Assembly (NCBI GenBank): GCA_963834405.1
Contig: CAWIBX010000002.1
Coordinates: forward strand, 62,001 to 126,000
Reading direction: 5' to 3'
Source of the DNA: Bog-473 sp963834405
Lineage (GTDB): Bacteria; Actinomycetota; Acidimicrobiia; Acidimicrobiales; RAAP-2
Length of the DNA stretch: 64,000 nt
Positions 45,323 through 52,878 of this stretch are shown here, piece by piece. The notes beneath the pieces are model-generated. The model was not told the origin of the DNA. It made no database searches and saw only the letters and a program-made list of their open reading frames with translations. Made by a program: the position numbers and the translations under genes. Each line of letters starts with the position of its first letter. The stretch's first letter is position 1.

Positions 45323-46972
45323 GTGCAGAGCAGCGAACGCGGGCTGTGGTTCGTCTTTGCGGGGCTGTTTTTCGTTGTCATCTCGGCATGGAGCCTGTCG
45401 GGGCCGCTGTTTTCCTATCCCGATGAGTCCGCCCACGTGATCCGTGCCGAATCGGTCGTCCGGGGCCAGTTCGTAGGGAGGTATGTCGGCTACCACCAGG
45501 GCCCCTATGTGTATCCGTATTACGCGGTCAACGTCCCCGGCGTCCTTCGGCAGGCGTCGGTTGAGGGCCTGTGCCTGGAGTTGCGGGTCGACCAACCGGC
45601 GAATGCGTGTCCCTCGGACCTGGCCGGCCCGGCCCATTCGATCGAGCTCAGGACGTACGTCGGGACATACCCTCCGCTCTATTACCTCCTGGTGGGTGTC
45701 CCGACGTTGGCCTGGCCCGGGACAGCCGGGATTTGGGTCATGCGGGTGCTCAGCGGAGCGATCAATGCCGCGTTCCTGGCCTCCGCGGTCATGTCGGCTC
45801 TCGTCGCCCGACGGCGCCGGATCGCTGCGGTCGGGATTCTCACGGCGCTGACGCCCGCTGCGCTCTACGTGTCGAGCGGCGTGAACCCGGCCGGCTTGGA
45901 GATCTGTACGGCGATTTCGTTGTGGGCCGCCGGACTGGCCTGGGTGACGTCGGACACCGAGGCTCACACGAAGCGGCTCGTCCTTCGTGGCGGGCTGGCT
46001 GCCGGAGTCTTGGTGTGGTCCCGTGCGCTCTCCCCTCTTTGGCTCGTGTGCATCGTGGTGACCCTGTTCATCCTCAGCGACGCGAGCCAGCGGCGTTCGC
46101 TCCTTCGCCGAAGGGATTTCCGACTGTGGTCTGGGGGCGTGTGTCTCCTGACGGCGGGAGCTCTGGCCTGGGACTTTGGAGCCAACGCCTTCCAGGTCCT
46201 GGGCAAGGCCGAGCCGGCCCAGAAGTCCAACATCACGCTCCTGGGCGAAGCAATCGGACACACCTGGTCCTGGTTCCAGAGCGCATTCGGTGACTTCGGC
46301 ATCGTCGACCACGACACGGCGCCGGTCCTCCTCTTGGTCCTGTGTGTCGCCGTCCTGGGCACGTTGGTGGTCCTCGGATGGAGGGTGGCGACTCGCCGTC
46401 AGGCCATGGTCCTCGGCGGCCTGGTCTTCGTCACCCTCGTGCTGCCCGTCCTCATCACCTTTGCCGACGATCGGCGCCTCGGTGTGGTTTGGCAAGGGAG
46501 GTACGTGCTGCCGTTGGCGGTGGGATTGCCGATCTTGGCCGGGCTCATTTTGGCGAGGAGTGAACGGCCGGAAGCACGGTTGCTCGACCGCTACGCCTGG
46601 GCCGCCTTCGTGGCCCTGGCTGCTGCCAACGTGATCGGCCTGCTCACTACGCTGCACCGCTTCGTCGAAGGGAGCAGCGGGCCGCTCGATTTTGTCGGAG
46701 GCAAGTGGCAGCCGCCCGTGAACGCGGTCGTGCTGATCCTCGTGTTCGCCGGCGCAGAAGCGGTCCTTTCGTGGGTGTTGTATCGCGTGGGCAGCCTCAA
46801 CGGGGAGCGGCCTGGCCACGGCTCCGCACGGCAGGACCCCATGGACGGCGACGCCTCGGGCCTTCGGCGGCGGCCAGCCACTCCCACCTGGCCTGAGTCG
46901 GAGCAAGGCCTCAACCCCGACGGAGGAGGCGTCTCCAGAAAAAGTCTTGATTCGCAACGGTCAATTGGGTAA
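45323..46972 (+). CDS. DUF2142-like multi-pass membrane protein
   Basis: The 549-residue protein has an N-terminal helix and about ten or more further hydrophobic segments. Early motif SYPDESAHVIRAESVVRGQFVGRYVG and late WQGRYVLPLAVGLPIL match the DUF2142 pattern of cell-envelope glycosyl-transfer related proteins. The extracellular loop after the first helix has two Cys (LCLELRVDQPANACPS). The last 70 residues are polar. Function unknown, probably in lipid-linked sugar transfer or teichoic-acid-like polymer assembly. Confidence 0.7.
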   Translation: MQSSERGLWFVFAGLFFVVISAWSLSGPLFSYPDESAHVIRAESVVRGQFVGRYVGYHQGPYVYPYYAVNVPGVLRQASVEGLCLELRVDQPANACPSDLAGPAHSIELRTYVGTYPPLYYLLVGVPTLAWPGTAGIWVMRVLSGAINAAFLASAVMSALVARRRRIAAVGILTALTPAALYVSSGVNPAGLEICTAISLWAAGLAWVTSDTEAHTKRLVLRGGLAAGVLVWSRALSPLWLVCIVVTLFILSDASQRRSLLRRRDFRLWSGGVCLLTAGALAWDFGANAFQVLGKAEPAQKSNITLLGEAIGHTWSWFQSAFGDFGIVDHDTAPVLLLVLCVAVLGTLVVLGWRVATRRQAMVLGGLVFVTLVLPVLITFADDRRLGVVWQGRYVLPLAVGLPILAGLILARSERPEARLLDRYAWAAFVALAAANVIGLLTTLHRFVEGSSGPLDFVGGKWQPPVNAVVLILVFAGAEAVLSWVLYRVGSLNGERPGHGSARQDPMDGDASGLRRRPATPTWPESEQGLNPDGGGVSRKSLDSQRSIG

Positions 46973-46975
46973 AGT
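46947..46975 (+). promoter_or_regulatory. Sigma-70-type promoter of the helR leader
   Basis: TTGATT (46947-46952) and TAAAGT (46970-46975) are separated by exactly 17 bp, at the 3' end of the preceding gene. Transcription would start near 46982. Confidence 0.55.
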
Positions 46976-46985
46976 GACAGCCGAT

Positions 46986-47051
46986 AAGGCCCCTTGGTTA
47001 AAGGTTCAAAGTCCGGACGGACGAGAAGGCGGAATACCAGGTAGAGGCCTT
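46986..47051 (+). promoter_or_regulatory. Leader hairpin upstream of helR
   Basis: AAGGCC (46986-46991) pairs with GGCCTT (47046-47051), and CCTTGGT (46992-46998) with ACCAGG (47036-47041), enclosing a small GTCC/GGAC hairpin. The structure precedes an intrinsic terminator in the same leader. Confidence 0.45.
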
Positions 47052-47078
47052 GTGTAGGTGTGGAAAATCATCTAGTAT

Positions 47079-47101
47079 CCCCGGCGTGTCCGGGGGTTTT
47101 T
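47079..47101 (+). terminator. Intrinsic terminator inside the helR leader
   Basis: CCCCGG, loop CGTGT, CCGGGG, followed by GTTTTT. This is a standard Rho-independent terminator, 44 bp before the helR start and about 100 bp after the promoter. It would stop most transcripts unless it is bypassed, as in attenuation; alternatively it ends a small RNA of about 120 nt. Confidence 0.7.
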
Positions 47102-47144
47102 GCGCGTCCGCCTTTGCGCGTGATTGGGCCCCGGTACCGGTGCG

Positions 47145-49175
47145 ATGAGCACCACCAGGGCGAACGCGGACCCGGAGGTCCGGGCCGAGCAAGCGCACCT
47201 CGATCACGCGTTGCAGGCGCTCGCCGCCATGCGGAGGCGCGCCGAGCAGCTCCTGCGTGACCTCGTCGCGGCCGGGAACCCCGACCTCGACTACCTGGCC
47301 GCACTCTCCCGCCGCGTCGCCCTTCTCGCGGACAGCCCGCGTCCCCTTCTTTTCGGGCGGATAGACGAGAGCGACGGCCCCACGTGGCACATCGGGCGCC
47401 GTCATGTCGAGGACGCCCGTGCCGAACCCGTTGTCGTGGACTGGCGCGCCCCGGTCGCCGTTCCCTTCTACCGGGCGAGCGCCAAGGACGCCTTGGGACT
47501 CGCCCGCCGACGCCAGATCATGGTCGACCGCCATTCCGTGGTCGCGGTGGCCGACGACCTCTTCGGCGACGAGGGCGATGCGACGACGACGCGGTTGCGC
47601 GGCGGCGACGCCCTCCTCGCCGAGCTCGAGCGGGCACGGACCGGGGAGATGCTCGACATCGTCGCCACCATTCAGGCCGAGCAGGACGAGATCATCCGCG
47701 CCCCTCTTGACCTGCTCCTGACGGTGCAGGGCGGGCCGGGTACCGGCAAGACCGCTGTCGGGCTCCATCGCGCTGCGTATCTCCTCTACAACTATCCCGC
47801 CCTCAGCCGGGACGGGGTCCTCGTGCTCGGCCCCAGCCGCGCCTTCCTGCGCTACATCGCACAGGTGCTCCCCTCGCTCGGTGAGGAGGCCGTTGTACAG
47901 ACCACGGTCGCCGACATCGCCCCGAAGGCGAAGGTCCGTGTGGTCGAGCCCATGGAGGTCCGCCGGACCAAAGGCGATCCGCGCATGGCGCAACTGCTCC
48001 GCCGCGCGCTGGACGGTCGCCGCCGCCTCCTCCGTGAGGACGTGTCCCTCCGGGTCCGTTTCGCCCGGGCCACCCTGACTGCCGACGCCGTCAACGGGCT
48101 CGTCCAGACGATCACCGCCCGGCCCGCCCCCTACAAGGCCGGCCGCCTGGCGTTGCGCGCCCGCCTGGTCAGTGAGGCCCGGCGGGCCTTCCGCTCGTCC
48201 GCGCGTCTCGGCGCGGACGAGGCTTGGTTCGAGAAGGAGCTGATCGCGACGGACGAGTTCACGGCGTTGCTCGACCACCTCTGGCCTGCGGTCTCCCCCA
48301 CTGCGCTGGTACGCGAGCTCTTTGCCTCTCCCGCCCAGCTCGAACGCTTCTCGGAGAATCTCTTTCTCCGGGACGAGTGGCGCCCGCTGGTGCGCGCCCG
48401 GGGCGCCACGGTCGCCGGCGCCGCCTGGAGCGTGGACGATCTCGCCCTGCTGGACGAGGCCACGTACCTGACCGGCGGGCGAACCCGGAGCTACGGCCAC
48501 ATCGTCGTCGACGAGGCGCAGGACCTCACGCCGATGCAGTTCCGCATGATCGCCCGGCGGGCGCCCTCGGGCTCCATCACCGTCCTCGGCGACCTGGCGC
48601 AGGCGACCGGTCCCTGGACGTACGCGGACTGGAGCGAGGTTGGGGCGCTCCTTCCGTCGGCGGCGCCGTCGCATCACGACGAGCTGACCTTGGGCTATCG
48701 CGCTCCCGGTCGCGTCCTGGACTTCGCGTCCCGGCTGCTTCCCGCTGCCGCCCCCGGTGTCGAGCCCACGTCCTCCATTCGGTCCGGCCGCACGGACCCC
48801 GTCCTGCGCAGTGTCGACGAAGCGGCGCTTGCGGAGACGGCCCTGGCCGAGGCTCTGGAGCTGACCGCCGAGCATGCGCTGGTGGCACTGATCGCACCCG
48901 AGGAGCTGGTGCCCAAGCTCACACACATCTCGCGGCGGGATGACCGGATCGGCCGCCTGGAGCGCGACGCGATGACTCGTCCCGTCACGATCGTGCCCGC
49001 GTTGTCAGCCAAAGGCCTCGAGTTCGACGCCGTCGTGGTCGCAGAACCGTCGCTCATCGCCGGCTCGGACCGACGCGGCCTCCGACTGCTCTACGTCGCC
49101 ATGACGCGGCCCATTCAACACCTGAGCGTCGTGCACTCTGCTCCCCTGCCGGCGGCGCTGGTGGCCTGGTCATGA
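47145..49175 (+). CDS. helR: HelR/HelD-type RNA polymerase-associated helicase-like ATPase
   Basis: The 676-residue UvrD-like superfamily-1 protein has the HelD pattern: N-terminal coiled coil (VRAEQAHLDHALQALAAMRRRAEQLL), VEPVVVDWRAPVAVPFYRAS-type segment, Walker A GGPGTGKT at 196-203, Walker B VDEAQDLTPMQ and ALSAKGLEFDAVVVAEPS near the end. HelR proteins dislodge rifamycins from RNA polymerase and recycle it. The sequence is more like HelR than HelD of Bacillus, but I did not compare directly. ATG 47145 is chosen over an upstream frame. Its 3' end overlaps the antiporter by 6 bp. Confidence 0.85.
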   Translation: MSTTRANADPEVRAEQAHLDHALQALAAMRRRAEQLLRDLVAAGNPDLDYLAALSRRVALLADSPRPLLFGRIDESDGPTWHIGRRHVEDARAEPVVVDWRAPVAVPFYRASAKDALGLARRRQIMVDRHSVVAVADDLFGDEGDATTTRLRGGDALLAELERARTGEMLDIVATIQAEQDEIIRAPLDLLLTVQGGPGTGKTAVGLHRAAYLLYNYPALSRDGVLVLGPSRAFLRYIAQVLPSLGEEAVVQTTVADIAPKAKVRVVEPMEVRRTKGDPRMAQLLRRALDGRRRLLREDVSLRVRFARATLTADAVNGLVQTITARPAPYKAGRLALRARLVSEARRAFRSSARLGADEAWFEKELIATDEFTALLDHLWPAVSPTALVRELFASPAQLERFSENLFLRDEWRPLVRARGATVAGAAWSVDDLALLDEATYLTGGRTRSYGHIVVDEAQDLTPMQFRMIARRAPSGSITVLGDLAQATGPWTYADWSEVGALLPSAAPSHHDELTLGYRAPGRVLDFASRLLPAAAPGVEPTSSIRSGRTDPVLRSVDEAALAETALAEALELTAEHALVALIAPEELVPKLTHISRRDDRIGRLERDAMTRPVTIVPALSAKGLEFDAVVVAEPSLIAGSDRRGLRLLYVAMTRPIQHLSVVHSAPLPAALVAWS

Positions 49176-50399
49176 AGGCTCGCCTGGGTCCGAAAGAGCG
49201 AGGGATTCCCGATGAGAGGAATGGCGGATGACAGTCAGGTCCTCTGCTCCCAGCGCCTCCTCCTCTTCTTCGTCGAGGACCTTCGGTTGGAAGAGCTGCT
49301 GTGCAATCAGAGTGGGGATCACGGCCGAAAGGATCACGACGGTGACCAGTTCTGTGTACTGCGTTTCGTTGATCAGATGGTGCGTGTAACCGAAGAGTGC
49401 CGCGATGGAGCCGAACGTCAGCCCCGTGGCCATGAGCAAAGTCGTGTAGGCCCGCTCCCTCCGGGGCAAGCTGAACGCCGTCGCCAACGGCCAGACACCC
49501 ACCCCCTTGGCGACAAGCTTCACCAAGAGCAGGGCGACGATGACCCCCGCCCCGGAGAGAAGCGCCGGGGCGGAGATCAGAGTCCCGGCGTGGAGGAAGA
49601 AGAACGGTGTGAAGAAGGCGAAAGCGATGGAGCGGAGCCTTTCCATGAGCACCCGGTCGTGGAGGAAGACACCGGCGACGACGAGTCCGACCAGGTAGGC
49701 GGGAAGCACCGCCTCGCTCCCCGCCTGTGTCGCAAGACCCCCCAGGACGAAGAGCACGGCCAGAAGGAACTTGATTTCCGGTTCGCTCACCCGGTGCCCC
49801 AGGTGTGCGATGACGGCCCTGACCAGCCAAGGAAGGACCAGGAGTGCGGCCACCGTGACCGCAACGAACAGAACGAGCAGCCAGCCGTAGGTGGCGAAGA
49901 AGCCACCGAGGGCGAGAACGGTTCCCAGATCGGTGATGAAACACGCAGCGAGTATGAGCTTGCCGATGTCGTGGCGATTGAGCCCGGTCTCCACCATGAC
50001 GGCGTAGACAACCGCCACCGACGTCGTTGAGAGGGCGATCCCGCCGATCTCGGCCGCGTGCAGGTGCCAATTCAGCACCCAGTAGCAGAAGGCGAATGCT
50101 CCGAGAAACGGCAGGGCGAAGGAGGCAACACCGATGCTGATGGACGCCTTCCAGTGCCGTCGGAGTGACACCGGGTCGATCTCGGCACCGGCCAGGAAGG
50201 TCAGCAGGATCGAGCCGACGCCGGCAAGGAATGTGACGAATGTTGCTTGAGTGAGGTGCTCCTTGATGCCGGGGATGTTCCCAAAGACAGCCCCGACAAC
50301 GATCTCGACGAGGGCGACGGGAACGGCAATGCGGATGCTCACGGCTGCTGCGAGCAAGGCCATCCCGATCCAGATGGCCGCCTCGTAATAAATGTTCAT
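49170..50399 (-). CDS. Cation:proton antiporter (CPA2 family)
   Basis: The 409-residue protein has 11-13 hydrophobic helices. It starts with IWIGMALLAAAVSIRIAVPVALVEIVVGAVFGN and includes FLAGAEIDP, ETGLNRHDIGKLILAACFITDLGTVLALG (the conserved Asp-Leu-Gly region of ion-binding helices) and AFFTPFFFLHAGTLI. The ion (Na+, K+) cannot be told from sequence. A strong GGAGGAG Shine-Dalgarno precedes ATG 50399. Confidence 0.88.
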   Translation of the reverse strand: MNIYYEAAIWIGMALLAAAVSIRIAVPVALVEIVVGAVFGNIPGIKEHLTQATFVTFLAGVGSILLTFLAGAEIDPVSLRRHWKASISIGVASFALPFLGAFAFCYWVLNWHLHAAEIGGIALSTTSVAVVYAVMVETGLNRHDIGKLILAACFITDLGTVLALGGFFATYGWLLVLFVAVTVAALLVLPWLVRAVIAHLGHRVSEPEIKFLLAVLFVLGGLATQAGSEAVLPAYLVGLVVAGVFLHDRVLMERLRSIAFAFFTPFFFLHAGTLISAPALLSGAGVIVALLLVKLVAKGVGVWPLATAFSLPRRERAYTTLLMATGLTFGSIAALFGYTHHLINETQYTELVTVVILSAVIPTLIAQQLFQPKVLDEEEEEALGAEDLTVIRHSSHRESLALSDPGEPS

Positions 50400-50574
50400 G
50401 GCTTCTCCTCCGCAGATTGGGCCTGGGAGGAGGCGACGGGCCGCTACCAGGAGACCTGCATCTCGGTAGAAGCCATCAGCCATGACGGCGGTTCGGGCCA
50501 CTGCCCGCCGGAGCTTCATCCGGCATGGGCGAATATATGCCATCTCCCGGCGATCTGCCGGGGGGCCGGTCCCC

Positions 50575-50580
50575 TACGAT
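50575..50580 (+). promoter_or_regulatory. Putative leaderless -10 box of the SDR gene
   Basis: TACGAT ends 7 bp before GTG 50588. Confidence 0.4.
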
Positions 50581-50587
50581 CAGGTCC

Positions 50588-51331
50588 GTGGACGTCGCTG
50601 GCAAGGTCGCGCTGATCACGGGTGGAAGTAACGGCATCGGTGAGGGCGTCGCCCGTCACCTGGCAGGCCGTGGTGCGCACGTCGTGATCGCAGACCTCGA
50701 CGAGGCGCGCGGGCGGGATCTCGCTACCGCGCTCGACGGCCGGTTCGTGCGCACCGACGTCGCCGATCCGGCTGCCAGTCTTGCCGCCGTGGCGCTCGCG
50801 GTCGGCGAGTTCGGGGGGCTCCACATCGCCCACCTCAACGCGGGGGTGACCTCTTGGTGCAGCATGGGTGACGACTTCGACCCCGAGGCCTACCGCCGGT
50901 CGATGGCCATCAACCTCGACGGCGTCGTCTACGGGATCGCGGCTGCCCGGCCCGCGATCCGCGATAGCGGCGGGGGCACCATCGTGGCGACCGCTTCCAT
51001 GGCGGGGATCGTCGCCGTCCCCTTCGACCCCATTTACAGCGCCAACAAGCACGCTGTGGTCGGGCTCGCGCGATCGCTCGGTGAGGTGTTCGCACCCGAC
51101 GGCATCCGCGTGCATGCGCTCTGCCCCTCTTTCGCGTATACGAACATCATCAAGGGGTCGGAGCAGACACTGCTGGACATGGGATTCCCGATCCTCGACG
51201 TCGCCGACGTCGTGGCCGCGTTCCAGCGGATCCTCGACGCCGACTCGACGGGCGAGGCCTGGTACGTCGTCGCGGGCCGTGAGAGTGAGCCGTTTAGTTT
51301 CCGCCATGCGCCGGGACCACGTCTGGACTGA
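50588..51331 (+). CDS. Short-chain dehydrogenase/reductase
   Basis: The 247-residue protein has TGGSNGIG (cofactor loop), NAG (in HLNAGVTS), the catalytic Ser (ASMAGIVA) and Tyr-like YSANKHAVVG with the lysine, i.e. YxxxK is present as YSANK. Typical SDR fold; NAD(P) preference and substrate unknown. GTG 50588 is preferred over an earlier ATG because of the promoter box and the natural SDR start. Confidence 0.88.
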   Translation: MDVAGKVALITGGSNGIGEGVARHLAGRGAHVVIADLDEARGRDLATALDGRFVRTDVADPAASLAAVALAVGEFGGLHIAHLNAGVTSWCSMGDDFDPEAYRRSMAINLDGVVYGIAAARPAIRDSGGGTIVATASMAGIVAVPFDPIYSANKHAVVGLARSLGEVFAPDGIRVHALCPSFAYTNIIKGSEQTLLDMGFPILDVADVVAAFQRILDADSTGEAWYVVAGRESEPFSFRHAPGPRLD

Positions 51332-51360
51332 CCGGGCCTTCCCGGCAACCCGTCCCTTCT

Positions 51361-51828
51361 GTGCCCGAGCCTGCAGCCCCGCGGTGTTCCGTGTGCGCGA
51401 AGCACGCCCTCGGCGACCAGGCACCGGGTGGCGTGCTCTTTCAAGACGATCTCATCTACGCGGGACACGTCCACTGGCCCGACGAGATGGCGTACCGCGG
51501 GCACCTCGTGGTGGAGCCGCGCCGTCACGTCGACGGGTTCGGACTCCTGACCGACGACGAGGCCGGGCGGATCGGCCGCCTGGCCAACCAGCTGGCCGGT
51601 GTGCTGCGGTCGTCACTCGGTGCCGACCACGTGTACGTCTGGGCCATGGGAGGCGCGGCGGATACCGACCGCACGCCGCGCCACTTGCATCTGCACGTGG
51701 TTCCTCGCTACCCCGGCACACCACGTGAATACTCGGGAGCCCTGATCACCCGCTGGCCCGATGCGCCGCGCGTGGACGAACAGGAGATGCGTGCCCTTGT
51801 CGCCGACTTGAGGAGCGGCCTGACCTGA
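51361..51828 (+). CDS. HIT-family hydrolase
   Basis: The 155-residue protein has CSVCAKHALGDQAPGGVLFQDDLIYAGHVHWP, RGHLVVEPRRHVDGF and the triad segment RHLHLHVVPRYPGT (His-x-His-x-His). HIT proteins hydrolyse nucleotide phosphoramidates and dinucleoside polyphosphates. GTG start at 51361; it is 30 bp after the SDR. Confidence 0.85.
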   Translation: MPEPAAPRCSVCAKHALGDQAPGGVLFQDDLIYAGHVHWPDEMAYRGHLVVEPRRHVDGFGLLTDDEAGRIGRLANQLAGVLRSSLGADHVYVWAMGGAADTDRTPRHLHLHVVPRYPGTPREYSGALITRWPDAPRVDEQEMRALVADLRSGLT

Positions 51829-51886
51829 CGGTTTCAATGACTCCGCGCCGATGGGGCGCCGACTATTATGGGTAGGCGCAGCACTC

Positions 51887-51956
51887 AACCGGCGATGGAT
51901 CCCGCCGGGGGCACTGCCCGAAAACGCCACCGTTTCATGGCTAATGGCTCCTGACC
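51887..51956 (+). promoter_or_regulatory. Fluoride riboswitch
   Basis: The region upstream of crcB reads GGCGATGGATCCCGCC, then an AACGCCA element, and TGGCTAATGGCTCCTG, which fits the crcB-motif consensus (GGNGAUGG..UCCCGCC ... GGCUGAUGGCUCCU). The position 26 bp before the first crcB start and the downstream gene function (fluoride export) agree. A TATTAT box at 51864-51869 may be its -10. Confidence 0.85.
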
Positions 51957-51981
51957 ATCACGGCACTGGAGGGCCGCGGTC

Positions 51982-52485
51982 ATGGACGAAAAGGTGCACC
52001 AAAAGGCGGATCTCCACGACCATTTTGCGCGCGAGCACGAGGCGCTGCAGACGGAGGAGCACGACCTCCTCGACGAGCCCGTCCTGCCGTTGTTCGGCTT
52101 GTCGGCACCGACGATCGCCGCCGTCTTCCTCGGTGGCGCCCTCGGGACGTTGGCCCGTTACCTGCTGGCCGCGCATCACCCCGCCGGCGCCGGCTCCTTC
52201 CCCTGGGTCACGCTGCTGGTGAACCTCTCGGGCTCCTTGGCCATCGGGTTCCTCGTCCCGGTGACCGAGCACGCCTCGCACCGAGCCCCTGCCCTTCGTC
52301 CCCTTCTCATGATCGGGTTCCTCGGGGGATGGACGACCTACTCGACATTGGCCGTCGACGCCACGCTGCTCCTCCAACACGGTGATGTGGGTCTCTGTCT
52401 GGCGTACCTCATCGCCACGGTGGCCGGGGGCCTCGCCCTCGTCGTCGCGGGCCACGCCGCCGCGCGCAGGCTGGTGGCGGCGTGA
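51982..52485 (+). CDS. crcB: Fluoride channel CrcB/Fluc, first subunit
   Basis: The 167-residue protein has four helices with LGGALGTLARYLLA, TLLVNLSGSLAIGFL (pore Asn) and GFLGGWTTYSTLAVD. A 40-residue charged N-terminal tail (MDEKVHQKADLHDHFAREHEALQTEEHDLL) precedes the first helix, which is unusual for Fluc. It is the first of two adjacent genes, typical of heterodimeric Fluc. Confidence 0.92.
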   Translation: MDEKVHQKADLHDHFAREHEALQTEEHDLLDEPVLPLFGLSAPTIAAVFLGGALGTLARYLLAAHHPAGAGSFPWVTLLVNLSGSLAIGFLVPVTEHASHRAPALRPLLMIGFLGGWTTYSTLAVDATLLLQHGDVGLCLAYLIATVAGGLALVVAGHAAARRLVAA

Positions 52486-52871
52486 GCTCCTCCCCCACTC
52501 TCGGTGTGGCCCTCCTCGTCGCCGCCGCGGGCGGCGCCGGCGCCGTGCTCCGTGCGTTGCTCATCCACCACATCGGGCTGCGCCGGCCGGACCCGCTTCC
52601 CGTGGGGACCCTCCTGATCAACGCCTCTGGTTCGCTCCTGCTCGGCATCCTGACCGGTCTCTCCCTCTACCACGGGCTCGGCTCGCACGCCCTCGCGGTC
52701 GCGGGTGTCGGCCTGTGCGGTGGGTACACCACGTGGTCGACTGCGAGTTGGGAGACGATCCACCTCCGCCACACCGGTCACCGTGTTGAGGCGATCGTCT
52801 ACACGGGCGGGAGTCTGGTCGTCTGTATTGCCGCCGCCGCGGCCGGCATTGGCCTGGCCGCTCTCGCGTGA
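52482..52871 (+). CDS. crcB: Fluoride channel CrcB/Fluc, second subunit
   Basis: The 129-residue protein shows GGAGAVLRALLIHH, TLLINASGSLLLGIL and GLCGGYTTWSTASWE. GTG 52482 overlaps the first crcB stop by 4 bp. The pair would form one dual-topology channel under fluoride-riboswitch control. Confidence 0.92.
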   Translation: MSSSPTLGVALLVAAAGGAGAVLRALLIHHIGLRRPDPLPVGTLLINASGSLLLGILTGLSLYHGLGSHALAVAGVGLCGGYTTWSTASWETIHLRHTGHRVEAIVYTGGSLVVCIAAAAAGIGLAALA

Positions 52872-52878
52872 TCGCGCT

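Noticed and set aside
46976..47144. Rifamycin-associated element or tRNA-like sequence upstream of helR
   Set aside because: No inverted repeat of the RAE type was found. A GGTTCAAAGTCC stretch recalls a tRNA T-loop but no cloverleaf forms.
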